From: an uncultured Granulicatella sp.
GTDB taxonomy: Bacteria; Bacillota; Bacilli; Lactobacillales; Aerococcaceae
Assembly: GCF_938030755.1 (NCBI RefSeq)
Contig: NZ_CALHIF010000069.1
Coordinates: 1 to 5,417, forward strand
Reading direction: 5' to 3'
Length of the DNA: 5,417 nt
In this document: piece after piece, positions 1-5,417 of the stretch
Layout: every line of letters starts with the position of its first letter
Position numbering within the stretch: the stretch's first letter is position 1
Translations under genes and position numbers: made by a program
Notes under the pieces: generated by a model
What the model was told of the DNA's origin: nothing
Database searches by the model: none
What the model saw: only the letters and a program-made list of their open reading frames with translations

Positions 1-8
1 ATAGGCGA

Positions 9-1013
9 ATGGAAAAACTATTAGAGATTAAAAATCTAGAAACAGCATTTAGAATTAAAGATGATTACTTTAATGCTGTTGATAAAGTTAGTTTAGACCT
101 ATATAAAAACGAAGTATTAGCTATCGTTGGGGAGAGTGGTTGTGGTAAGTCGACATTAGCGACTACTATTATGCGTCTTCATAATGAAAATCTTACTAAG
201 TCAACTGGAGAAATTATTTTTAATGGGAAAAATATTCTTGACTTAACAGAAGATGAGATGAATAAAATTAGAACAAAAGATATTGGAATGATTTTCCAAG
301 ATCCACTTTCTTCGTTAAACCCATTACACAGAATTGGAAAACAAATAGAAGAAGCCTTAATTTATCACACAGAATTAAGTGCAGAAGAAAGACAAAAGAG
401 AGTTATCGAGTTATTAACACAAGTTGGTATCCCTAATCCTGAGCGTTGTGCAAAACAGTATCCACATGAGTTATCAGGAGGTATGCGTCAACGTGTTATG
501 ATAGCTATGGCGATGAGTTGTAAACCAAGTGTTCTTATCGCAGACGAACCTACAACAGCTCTAGACGTTACAATTCAAGCGCAAATATTAGACCTTATTA
601 AAGGACTTCAAGCAGAGATGCATGCAGGAATTATCTTAATTACTCATGACCTTGGTGTAGTTGCTGAGATGGCTGATAGAGTAGCTGTACTGTATGCTGG
701 AGAAGTAGTAGAAATTGGAACTGCAGAACAAATCTTCAAAAATCCAAAACACCCATACACTCGTAGTTTATTACGTAGTATTCCTCAACTTGATGATGAA
801 GATTCTAGTGATGACCTTTACGTTATTCAAGGGATGGTACCTTCTCTAAAAACATTAGACAGACAAGGGTGTCGTTTTGCTGATCGTATATCTTGGCTAA
901 AAGATGAAGAACACGAACACAATCCAACTTTACATGAAGTAGAAGAAGGACATCATGTACGTTGTACATGCTATAAAAACTTTGAATTTGAAGGGGAGGA
1001 GAACAATGCTTAA
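9..1013 (+). CDS. oppD: Oligopeptide ABC transporter ATP-binding protein OppD
   Basis: Cytoplasmic ATPase subunit that, paired with OppF, binds and hydrolyses ATP to drive peptide import through OppB/OppC. In the 334-residue product I see Walker A GESGCGKST (41-49), the Q-loop glutamine in IFQDPLSSLNP (Q97), signature LSGGM (155-159), Walker B VLIADEP (175-181), D-loop ALD (184-186) and switch His213. The C-terminal oligopeptide/dipeptide-transporter extension begins at NPKHPYTRSLL (245-255), followed by DDLYVIQG.VPSL (268-280), as in lactococcal-type OppD. The usual four-cysteine iron-sulfur motif of this extension is incomplete: C288 and C319 remain, while the two middle positions are I294 and about E301. 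The ATG at 9 gives a family-typical N-terminus, but only 8 bases precede it and no full ribosome site is visible, so a start further upstream cannot be excluded. First visible gene of the oppDFBC unit; overlaps oppF by 8 bp. OppD versus DppD naming rests on similarity and context. Confidence 0.93.
   Translation: MEKLLEIKNLETAFRIKDDYFNAVDKVSLDLYKNEVLAIVGESGCGKSTLATTIMRLHNENLTKSTGEIIFNGKNILDLTEDEMNKIRTKDIGMIFQDPLSSLNPLHRIGKQIEEALIYHTELSAEERQKRVIELLTQVGIPNPERCAKQYPHELSGGMRQRVMIAMAMSCKPSVLIADEPTTALDVTIQAQILDLIKGLQAEMHAGIILITHDLGVVAEMADRVAVLYAGEVVEIGTAEQIFKNPKHPYTRSLLRSIPQLDDEDSSDDLYVIQGMVPSLKTLDRQGCRFADRISWLKDEEHEHNPTLHEVEEGHHVRCTCYKNFEFEGEENNA
993..1001 (+). promoter_or_regulatory. Ribosome binding site of oppF
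   Basis: The run GGGGAGGAG lies inside the end of oppD, with GGAGG at 995-999, six bases before the ATG at 1006. It decides the oppF start: an in-frame ATG at 955 would add 17 residues encoded within oppD, but has no comparable site and no match to the family's N-terminus. Confidence 0.88.
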
Positions 1014-1938
1014 AGTAGAAAATCTAAAAGTACATTATCCCATTCGCGGTGGATTTTTCAATACAATTAAAGATCATGTCTATGCAGTAGATGGGGTTGA
1101 TATTGAAATCGAAGCAGGGAAAACTTATGGACTAATCGGTGAAAGTGGTAGTGGAAAAACTACTGTAGGTAAAGTAGTCTTAGGTTTAGAAAAAGCAACT
1201 GATGGACAAATTATTTACAAAGACGAAGATGTTACTAAAAAAGCAGCTCGTAAAAAACTAAAATATAATCGTGACGTTCAAATGATTTTCCAAGATGCAA
1301 TGTCTAGTTTAAATCCAAAAAAACGTATTATAGATATTATTTCAGAACCTATTAGTAATTTTGAGAACTTATCTGAAGAAGATACTAGAAAGCGCGTATT
1401 AGAGCTTCTTAATATCGTAGGTATGGGTGAAGAAGCTATGTATAAATATCCATTTGAATTCTCAGGTGGACAACGTCAACGTATTGGTGTTGCACGTGCA
1501 ATCGCGTGTAATCCACGTTTAATCGTAGCCGATGAGCCAGTATCTGCTCTTGACCTTTCAGTTCAAGCTCAGGTATTAAACTTCATGAAAAAAATCCAAA
1601 GAGATTTTAATATAAGTTATTTATTTATCTCTCATGACCTTGGTGTTGTTAAACATATGTGTGATTACATCTATATCATGTATCGTGGACGAATTGTAGA
1701 ACGTGGAACGCGTGAAGATATTTATAATAATCCGCAACACATTTATACAAAACGTCTTATAGCGGCTATTCCAAGTACAAATCTTGATAAAGCTAAAGAA
1801 ATCATAGAGGTAAGAAAAGCTGTTGAAGCAGAATATAATGAACATTACAATGATTATTTTGATAAAGATGGGCGTGTTTATCCGCTTAAGAAATTAACGG
1901 ATACGCATTATGTTGCTATGAAAGGAGGAGAAGTATAA
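1006..1938 (+). CDS. oppF: Oligopeptide ABC transporter ATP-binding protein OppF
   Basis: Second cytoplasmic ATPase of the Opp importer, expected to form a heterodimer with OppD under OppB/OppC. The product is 310 residues from the ATG at 1006, chosen because a strong ribosome site precedes it and the protein then begins MLKVENLKVHYPI, the usual OppF opening. Visible motifs are Walker A GESGSGKTT (45-53), Q-loop IFQDAMSSLNP (Q96), signature FSGGQ (152-156), Walker B LIVADE (172-177), D-loop ALD (181-183) and switch His210. The C-terminal extension starts near NNPQHIYTKRL and ends GRVYPLKKLTDTHYVA. It has no cysteine cluster, as in lactococcal-type OppF. The start overlaps the end of oppD by 8 bp (ATGCTTAA) and the stop shares one base with the oppB start, so translational coupling is likely. 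Related DppF or AppF proteins share all these motifs, so peptide-length preference cannot be read from this subunit. Confidence 0.93.
   Translation: MLKVENLKVHYPIRGGFFNTIKDHVYAVDGVDIEIEAGKTYGLIGESGSGKTTVGKVVLGLEKATDGQIIYKDEDVTKKAARKKLKYNRDVQMIFQDAMSSLNPKKRIIDIISEPISNFENLSEEDTRKRVLELLNIVGMGEEAMYKYPFEFSGGQRQRIGVARAIACNPRLIVADEPVSALDLSVQAQVLNFMKKIQRDFNISYLFISHDLGVVKHMCDYIYIMYRGRIVERGTREDIYNNPQHIYTKRLIAAIPSTNLDKAKEIIEVRKAVEAEYNEHYNDYFDKDGRVYPLKKLTDTHYVAMKGGEV
1921..1930 (+). promoter_or_regulatory. Ribosome binding site of oppB
   Basis: AAAGGAGGAG lies in the last codons of oppF, with AAAGGAGG ending nine bases before the oppB ATG at 1938. The oppF stop and oppB start form TAATG, a typical stop-start junction for coupled translation. 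Confidence 0.85.
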
Positions 1939-2903
1939 TGTGGAAAGTAGTTTTAAAACGTTTTTTAGTAATGATACCACAACTATTCATCCTTAGTATA
2001 CTAGTGTTTGGTCTAGCTAAACTTATGCCTGGGGATCCATTTAGTGGTTTAGCAGAAAATCCAAAAATATCTCAAGAACAAATTGAGGCGATTCGTCAAG
2101 CGAGTGGGTTCTATGAACCTTGGTATCAACAATACCTAACTTGGTTAAAAAACTTCATGCACGGTGATTTCGGATTAAGTTATACTACTGGTAAATCAGT
2201 AGGAACACTTTTAGGAGAAAGAATTTTCAATACATTCAACCTGTCATTATTTACTGCGGTAATTATGTATGCAATTGCTATCCCTATGGGGATGTATTCA
2301 GGTCGTTATAATGGTTCTAAATTCGATAAATTCGTAAACTTTTATAACTTCTTCTTCCTAGCGATTCCATCATTCGTATTATACTTATTCATGATTGCAT
2401 TATTTGGTTTCGGTTTAGGATGGTTCCCAACAAGTGGATCTGTAGATGTTAACCTTGATCCAGGAACATTCACATACTATATTAATAAACTGCAACACTT
2501 AATTTTACCTGGTATCTGTTTAGCATTATTATCAACAGTATCAACTGTTCAATATTTACGTAATGAAGTTATCGACGCGAAACAAAGTGATTATGTTAAA
2601 ACAGCACGTGCTAAAGGTGTGCCAGTTAAAAAAGTTTATTCAGGACACATCTTTAGAAACTCTATCTTACCAATCGCAGCATTCTTCGGATTCTCTATTA
2701 CTGGATTATTCAGTGGTGGTATCTTCGTAGAAACAATCTTTGGTTACCCTGGAATGGGACAATTATTCTATCAAAGTATTCAAGATAGAGACTACAGTGT
2801 TGTTACAACATTAATGTTATTCTCAGGATTCTTAACATTGCTTGGTAGTACTTTAAGTGATATTATCATGGCAATTGTTGACCCACGTATTAAATTAGAC
2901 TAG
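1938..2903 (+). CDS. oppB: Oligopeptide ABC transporter permease OppB
   Basis: Integral membrane subunit that forms half of the peptide translocation path. The 321-residue length is usual for OppB/DppB permeases. By eye there are six hydrophobic segments, near residues 10-30, 98-120, 134-160, 187-206, 243-265 and 288-314. Family landmarks are LMPGDPF (29-35) after the first segment, HGDFGLSY (75-82) in the outer loop, the cytoplasmic EAA-type coupling loop DYVKTARAKG followed by ILP (218-245), and VETIFGYPGMGQL (264-276). The EAA loop is the known contact site for the ATPase subunits. The product ends at DPRIKLD, the normal C-terminus. The gene starts one base inside the oppF stop, and its TAG stop lies within the ribosome site for oppC. 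Phe and Asn codons often end in C despite the AT-rich background, which suggests selection for good expression. Dipeptide or nickel-type permeases look alike; the neighbours favour Opp. Confidence 0.93.
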   Translation: MWKVVLKRFLVMIPQLFILSILVFGLAKLMPGDPFSGLAENPKISQEQIEAIRQASGFYEPWYQQYLTWLKNFMHGDFGLSYTTGKSVGTLLGERIFNTFNLSLFTAVIMYAIAIPMGMYSGRYNGSKFDKFVNFYNFFFLAIPSFVLYLFMIALFGFGLGWFPTSGSVDVNLDPGTFTYYINKLQHLILPGICLALLSTVSTVQYLRNEVIDAKQSDYVKTARAKGVPVKKVYSGHIFRNSILPIAAFFGFSITGLFSGGIFVETIFGYPGMGQLFYQSIQDRDYSVVTTLMLFSGFLTLLGSTLSDIIMAIVDPRIKLD

Positions 2904-2908
2904 GAGGA
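2902..2908 (+). promoter_or_regulatory. Ribosome binding site of oppC
   Basis: AGGAGGA overlaps the oppB TAG stop (2901-2903) and ends nine bases before the oppC ATG at 2918. Ribosomes terminating on oppB therefore sit on the oppC ribosome site, which favours near-equal synthesis of the two permeases. Confidence 0.85.
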
Positions 2909-2917
2909 AGTTGAACA

Positions 2918-3823
2918 ATGACAAAAGCAAAAGAAGAAAAAGTTATAACTAAAACTCCTTCTGGGTTTTCAGTTGTGGCTCGTGAATTTAAAAAGGATAA
3001 AGGTGCTTTTGCAGCTTTAATCACATTAAGTGCAATTTTAATTTTTGTAGTACTTTTCAATATTTACATTCGTGTGAGTGGAGTATATAGTACTTACTTT
3101 GATGTAGATTTATTAAATATTTTCTTAAAACCTGGTGAGGATGGATTCTTATTAGGTACAGACGTAGGTGGTCACTCAGTTTTTGGATGGCTAATGATGG
3201 GGATGCTTAACTCAATTCTTATCGCGGTTGCGGTAACAGCATTAACAATTGGGTTTGGTACAGCAGTAGGGTTAGTTATTGCATATTACGGAGGACGTGT
3301 TGATAATATTGTGATGCGTTTCGTAGACTTTATGGTAATTATTCCAACTCTTATGGTAATCATCGTATTCGTAAGTATTAAACGTGATTACGGACTTGTA
3401 CTATTCATTCTGATTTTATCAGCATTCGCATGGATGGGATCAACTCGTTTAGTACGTAGTAAAGCATTATCAGAATCACGTCGTGATTATGTTCTTGCTT
3501 CAAAAACTATGGGGACACCAGATTGGAAAATCATGTTACAAGGAATTTTACCAAATATTAGCTCGATCATTATTGTAGAAGCTACATTATCATTAGCTGC
3601 TAATATGGGTATTGAGGTAGGTCTGACATACCTTGGATTCGGTCTTCCAGCAGGAACACCAAGTATCGGAACTATGTTATCTTATGCAAAAGATGCAGAC
3701 GTTCTTATTAATAAAATGTACATTTGGCTACCAGCAGCCCTTGCAATCTTAATCATCGTTTTATGTATCAACTCTATCGGTGGTGCATTAAGACGTAGTT
3801 TAGATGCTAGACAAAGATTATAA
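2918..3823 (+). CDS. oppC: Oligopeptide ABC transporter permease OppC
   Basis: Second integral membrane subunit, partnering OppB in the peptide channel. The product is 301 residues. A hydrophilic cytoplasmic N-terminus (1-30) is followed by a first membrane segment (about 31-51) and an outer loop with LGTDVGGHSVFG (79-90). Further hydrophobic segments lie near 97-123, 137-154, 158-174, 214-232 and 268-288. The EAA-type loop is DYVLASKTMG through ILP (190-212), where the ATPases dock. EVGLTYLGFGLPAGTPSIGTML (starting at 233) matches the conserved C-terminal signature of this permease family. In many relatives the outer-loop motif reads GTDxxGRDxxSR; here the conserved Arg is His86 and the following SR is absent. 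The gene follows oppB after 14 bp and is the last gene of the unit, with a terminator starting six bases after its stop. Assignment to OppC rather than DppC rests mainly on context. Confidence 0.92.
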   Translation: MTKAKEEKVITKTPSGFSVVAREFKKDKGAFAALITLSAILIFVVLFNIYIRVSGVYSTYFDVDLLNIFLKPGEDGFLLGTDVGGHSVFGWLMMGMLNSILIAVAVTALTIGFGTAVGLVIAYYGGRVDNIVMRFVDFMVIIPTLMVIIVFVSIKRDYGLVLFILILSAFAWMGSTRLVRSKALSESRRDYVLASKTMGTPDWKIMLQGILPNISSIIIVEATLSLAANMGIEVGLTYLGFGLPAGTPSIGTMLSYAKDADVLINKMYIWLPAALAILIIVLCINSIGGALRRSLDARQRL

Positions 3824-3828
3824 TTTAG

Positions 3829-3864
3829 AAAGTCATGTAGAAAGATTTCTACATGGCTTTTTTT
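3829..3864 (+). terminator. Intrinsic terminator after oppC
   Basis: An inverted repeat pairs 3829-3843 with 3846-3860: AAAGTCATGTAGAAA against TTTCTACATGGCTTT, with one T-G wobble (3833/3856) and otherwise full pairing. The innermost pair cannot close, leaving a four-base loop. Seven T residues (3858-3864) follow the G-C pair at the stem base. This is a strong Rho-independent terminator for transcription coming from oppDFBC. On the opposite strand the T tract is short and interrupted, so termination there would be weak. Confidence 0.93.
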
Positions 3865-4157
3865 CGTAAAATTTTATAAAAGAGGATGAATGTTTAATTT
3901 TGCAGAGATTAGAAATTCAAAGAGAATTTGTAGCTCGATTGAGATAGATTAATATAATTGAAATAGCTAAGTATAAAAAGTATTTATAATTATAGATAAT
4001 TCATTGCTTTTTAATTATCTTAAAATAAGAATTAAGTAGTTCATAAATTTTATAGATAACACAGATTTAGTTTTAAGATTGATACAGAAAATTAAGATTG
4101 TTTATATAAATTGAAAGTTAATATCAACTAATATAACTAATAAGTAGAAAAATAGTG
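3865..4157. other. AT-rich spacer between oppC terminator and oppA promoter
   Basis: About 290 bases without a convincing gene on either strand. The stretch is much more AT-rich than the flanking genes and rich in short stop codons. It contains an 8-bp inverted repeat (AGATAATT at 3994-4001 with AATTATCT at 4013-4020), a 10-bp direct repeat TTATAGATAA (3990-3999 and 4050-4059), and a weak promoter-like pair TTGATA (4079-4084) and TATATA (4103-4108) with an 18-base spacer. A 20-codon reading frame at 3890-3952 preceded by AGAGG is the only small ORF I considered, and I do not call it. In sequence this AT richness such signals arise easily by chance. Confidence 0.6.
3994..4020. repeat. AT-rich inverted repeat in the spacer
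   Basis: AGATAATT (3994-4001) and AATTATCT (4013-4020) are perfect 8-bp complements separated by 11 bases that include a five-T run. With one G-C pair per arm the hairpin would be weak, and no T tract follows, so it is not a terminator. It could be a protein-binding dyad or chance. Confidence 0.35.
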
Positions 4158-4200
4158 TAAAATTTTCTGACAATTACTTGACTACTATAAAATTCTCTGA
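4158..4200 (+). repeat. Direct repeat of 13 bp flanking the oppA -35
   Basis: TAAAATTTTCTGA (4158-4170) and TAAAATTCTCTGA (4188-4200) differ at one base and start exactly 30 bp apart, close to three DNA turns. The first copy covers the left part of the putative CodY box. The second ends at the base before the -10 hexamer and supplies its TG extension. The downstream copy viewed as a CodY box (4191-4205) has five mismatches, so alone it is a weak site. Confidence 0.6.
4161..4175 (+). promoter_or_regulatory. Putative CodY box upstream of the oppA -35
   Basis: AATTTTCTGACAATT matches the known CodY consensus AATTTTCWGAAAATT at 14 of 15 positions; only position 11 (C for A) differs. It ends two bases before the -35 hexamer, so a bound protein would probably hinder RNA polymerase. 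CodY is the branched-chain-amino-acid and GTP sensing repressor of many Bacilli and is known to repress the opp operon in Lactococcus lactis. The match is seen; binding and direction of control are inferred. Confidence 0.7.
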
Positions 4201-4206
4201 TATAAT
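4178..4206 (+). promoter_or_regulatory. Sigma-A promoter of oppA
   Basis: The -35 is TTGACT (4178-4183), the -10 is TATAAT (4201-4206), and the spacer is the optimal 17 bases. A TG one base before the -10 (4198-4199) makes it an extended -10. Only one of twelve hexamer bases departs from consensus. Transcription should start near 4213, giving a leader of about 50 bases. Lying downstream of the oppC terminator, it lets oppA be transcribed independently of oppDFBC. Confidence 0.9.
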
Positions 4207-4231
4207 TGCTAAATATAACATTAAAGAAAGA

Positions 4232-4246
4232 CTGTACAACGTACAG
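4232..4246 (+). promoter_or_regulatory. Small hairpin or dyad in the oppA leader
   Basis: CTGTAC (4232-4237) and GTACAG (4241-4246) are perfect complements around a three-base AAC loop, about 20 bases after the predicted transcription start and three bases before the oppA GGAGG. No T tract follows, so it is not an attenuator by itself. It may shield the 5' end from decay, influence ribosome access, or be a DNA operator half-site pair. The structure is seen; any role is inferred. Confidence 0.5.
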
Positions 4247-4249
4247 CAT

Positions 4250-4254
4250 GGAGG
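4250..4254 (+). promoter_or_regulatory. Ribosome binding site of oppA
   Basis: GGAGG lies eight bases before the ATG at 4263 and fixes that codon as the start. An in-frame ATG at 4248-4250 shares its last base with this site and has no ribosome site of its own, so it is unlikely to be used. Confidence 0.88.
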
Positions 4255-4262
4255 ATAAGATA

Positions 4263-5417
4263 ATGGAAAAGAAAAAAATGTTAAAGGTAGTTAGTTCAGC
4301 TATGGCTCTCACAATGTTACTTGCAGGATGTTCAAGCGCAAGTAACAATTCTAAGGGAACAAAGGCAGCTGTAGAGTTTAAGACAGCCGTGGACAATGGT
4401 GGAAATGCGCTTAGTGGTCAACAACTTAAAGTTGGTATTACTTCAGCAGATCCATTAACAGGGATGTTTAACCCAGTGTTTTATTTACAATCTACTGACA
4501 ATGATGTAATGAAATATACAATGGCAGGAGCTTTCCCAACTGACGATGCAAACCGTTTAAAACAAGATGACAAAGAAGCACCAGTTATGTTCCACGTTGA
4601 TCGCGATAAAAAAGAAGTTACATTAACTATTCATAAAGATCTTAAATGGAGTAACGGAGAAGACGTAAAAGCGGACGATATCGTTGCAACATATGAACTT
4701 ATGGGTAATCCTAAGTACACTGAAAACGTTCGTTACAGTGATGAGTACGAAGTAATCGAAGGTATGAAGGACTATCACGAAGGAAAAGCAAAAAATATCT
4801 CTGGAGTAGTTAAAAAAGATGATAAAACTGTAGTACTTAAATATACAGAGATTAAACCAGCATTATTATGGGGTAATGGATTTATCGGAGAATTCTTAAA
4901 CAAGGCTCAAGTAGAAGCTGCATCAAAAGACTTCACTAAATTTGTTGAAGCAGACTTAAACAAAAAACCATTATCTTATGGACCATATTACTTAGATAAA
5001 GTAGTAAATGGAGAAAGTGTATTAGCGAAAGCTAACCCTTACTTCTACAAAAAATCTGATGTAAAAATTCCAGAAATCCAATTTAAAGTTGTATCACCAG
5101 CTCAAGCAAGTGCTGTTCTTAAAAACGGTGATGTAGACTTAATGGATAGTTTGACTACAGGTATCTGGGACGGAACTAAAGACGCTAAGAACGGAACAAT
5201 CTTAGGAGAATCTGACTACTATGTATCATATGTTGGATTCAAACTAGGTAAATTCAACAAAGAAAAAGGTGAAGTAGAAGTAGATCCAAACGCAAAAGCT
5301 GCAGATAAACGAGTGCGTCAAGCATTTGGATATGCGGTAGATTGGGATCAAATCAACGAAAAAATCTATAAAGGATTACGTTTCACACCAACTGGTTCTG
5401 GATTCTATCCACCAATC
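4263..5417 (+). CDS. oppA: Oligopeptide-binding lipoprotein OppA (5' part)
   Basis: Extracellular, membrane-anchored substrate-binding protein that captures peptides and hands them to OppB/OppC. The frame stays open for 385 codons to the window edge; lactococcal-type OppA is about 600 residues, so roughly a third is missing. Residues 1-22 are a lipoprotein signal peptide: basic MEKKKMLK, hydrophobic core, then lipobox L-A-G-C with Cys23 as the lipidated residue. A polar Ser/Asn-rich linker follows (24-33). The SBP_bac_5-type domain begins near QLKVGITSADPLTGMFNP (54-71). It includes LKWSNGEDVKADDI (127-140), typical of peptide-binding proteins, SYGPYYLDK (238-246) and VRQAFGYAVDW (351-361). 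The ITSADP opening and the GMKDYHEGKAKNISG segment (167-181) recall lactococcal OppA rather than the enterobacterial type. The gene has its own strong promoter after a terminator, consistent with the binding protein being needed in excess over the channel. Peptide specificity cannot be told from this part. Confidence 0.92.
   Translation, partial: MEKKKMLKVVSSAMALTMLLAGCSSASNNSKGTKAAVEFKTAVDNGGNALSGQQLKVGITSADPLTGMFNPVFYLQSTDNDVMKYTMAGAFPTDDANRLKQDDKEAPVMFHVDRDKKEVTLTIHKDLKWSNGEDVKADDIVATYELMGNPKYTENVRYSDEYEVIEGMKDYHEGKAKNISGVVKKDDKTVVLKYTEIKPALLWGNGFIGEFLNKAQVEAASKDFTKFVEADLNKKPLSYGPYYLDKVVNGESVLAKANPYFYKKSDVKIPEIQFKVVSPAQASAVLKNGDVDLMDSLTTGIWDGTKDAKNGTILGESDYYVSYVGFKLGKFNKEKGEVEVDPNAKAADKRVRQAFGYAVDWDQINEKIYKGLRFTPTGSGFYPPI

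Noticed and set aside
955..1005. Upstream ATG extending oppF by 17 residues
   Set aside because: The added residues come from sequence coding for the end of OppD, there is no ribosome site before 955, and the ATG at 1006 has a strong one and gives the family N-terminus.
1621..1845. 74-codon reading frame on the - strand inside oppF
   Set aside because: It is fully antisense to a well-supported ATPase gene, has no recognisable protein features, and its composition is what the reverse of AT-rich coding sequence gives.
3896..3910. Additional CodY-like boxes near the oppC terminator
   Set aside because: AATTTTGCAGAGATT and a similar stretch just before it have about five mismatches including the core, no better than expected in AT-rich DNA.
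3890..3952. 20-codon ORF preceded by AGAGG
   Set aside because: It is very short, follows directly on a terminator with no clear promoter, and the peptide shows no recognisable features; such frames are expected by chance.
4079..4108. Second promoter-like pair TTGATA / TATATA
   Set aside because: The 18-base spacing is acceptable but the -10 is poor and the region is so AT-rich that such pairs are common; the promoter at 4178-4206 is far better.
4232..4246. CcpA (cre) or CopY-type operator in the leader dyad
   Set aside because: The central CG is out of register for the cre consensus and the TACAnnTGTA pattern of CopY is not present.
4248..4262. In-frame ATG at 4248 as the oppA start
   Set aside because: It overlaps the GGAGG site itself, has no ribosome site of its own, and would add five residues (MEDKI) before the basic start of the signal peptide.
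4124..4396. 90-codon reading frame on the - strand over the oppA start and promoter
   Set aside because: It overlaps the signal peptide of oppA, the promoter and the leader hairpin on the other strand; the protein shows no family motif.

Overview
The window holds one oligopeptide (Opp) ABC import locus on the + strand, in the order oppD-oppF-oppB-oppC-[terminator, 0.4 kb spacer, promoter]-oppA. The low-GC coding sequence, strong AGGAGG-type ribosome sites, a lipoprotein with an L-A-G-C lipobox and the D-F-B-C-A gene order all suggest a low-GC Gram-positive (Bacillota, Bacilli). The proteins resemble the lactococcal type of Opp system. A Gemella-like organism or a relative of the lactic acid bacteria is plausible, but the genus is a guess from general resemblance.

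Positions 9-3823 are a tightly packed four-gene unit. OppD and OppF are the two cytoplasmic ATPases and OppB and OppC the two membrane permeases. The genes overlap by 8 bp (oppD/oppF) or 1 bp (oppF/oppB), or are 14 bp apart (oppB/oppC), with each ribosome site lying in or beside the end of the preceding gene. This implies one mRNA and coupled translation. The promoter for this unit lies before the window. A strong intrinsic terminator (about 3829-3864) closes it directly after oppC.

Positions 3824-4262 are a very AT-rich spacer with no convincing gene. Its last 100 bp carry a near-consensus sigma-A promoter with an extended -10. The -35 is preceded by a sequence matching the CodY consensus at 14 of 15 positions, and a 13-bp near-copy of the left part of that region lies exactly 30 bp downstream, running into the -10. 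A small hairpin sits in the short leader just before the oppA ribosome site.

From 4263 to the window end runs the 5' part (385 codons) of oppA, the peptide-binding lipoprotein. In the working model, OppA captures peptides outside the cell, OppB/OppC form the channel and OppD/OppF power transport. Transcription of oppA is separable from the rest, allowing excess binding protein and probably control by nutrient status. No unknown gene system is visible; the items worth a second look are the regulatory architecture before oppA and the decayed iron-sulfur cysteine motif of OppD.
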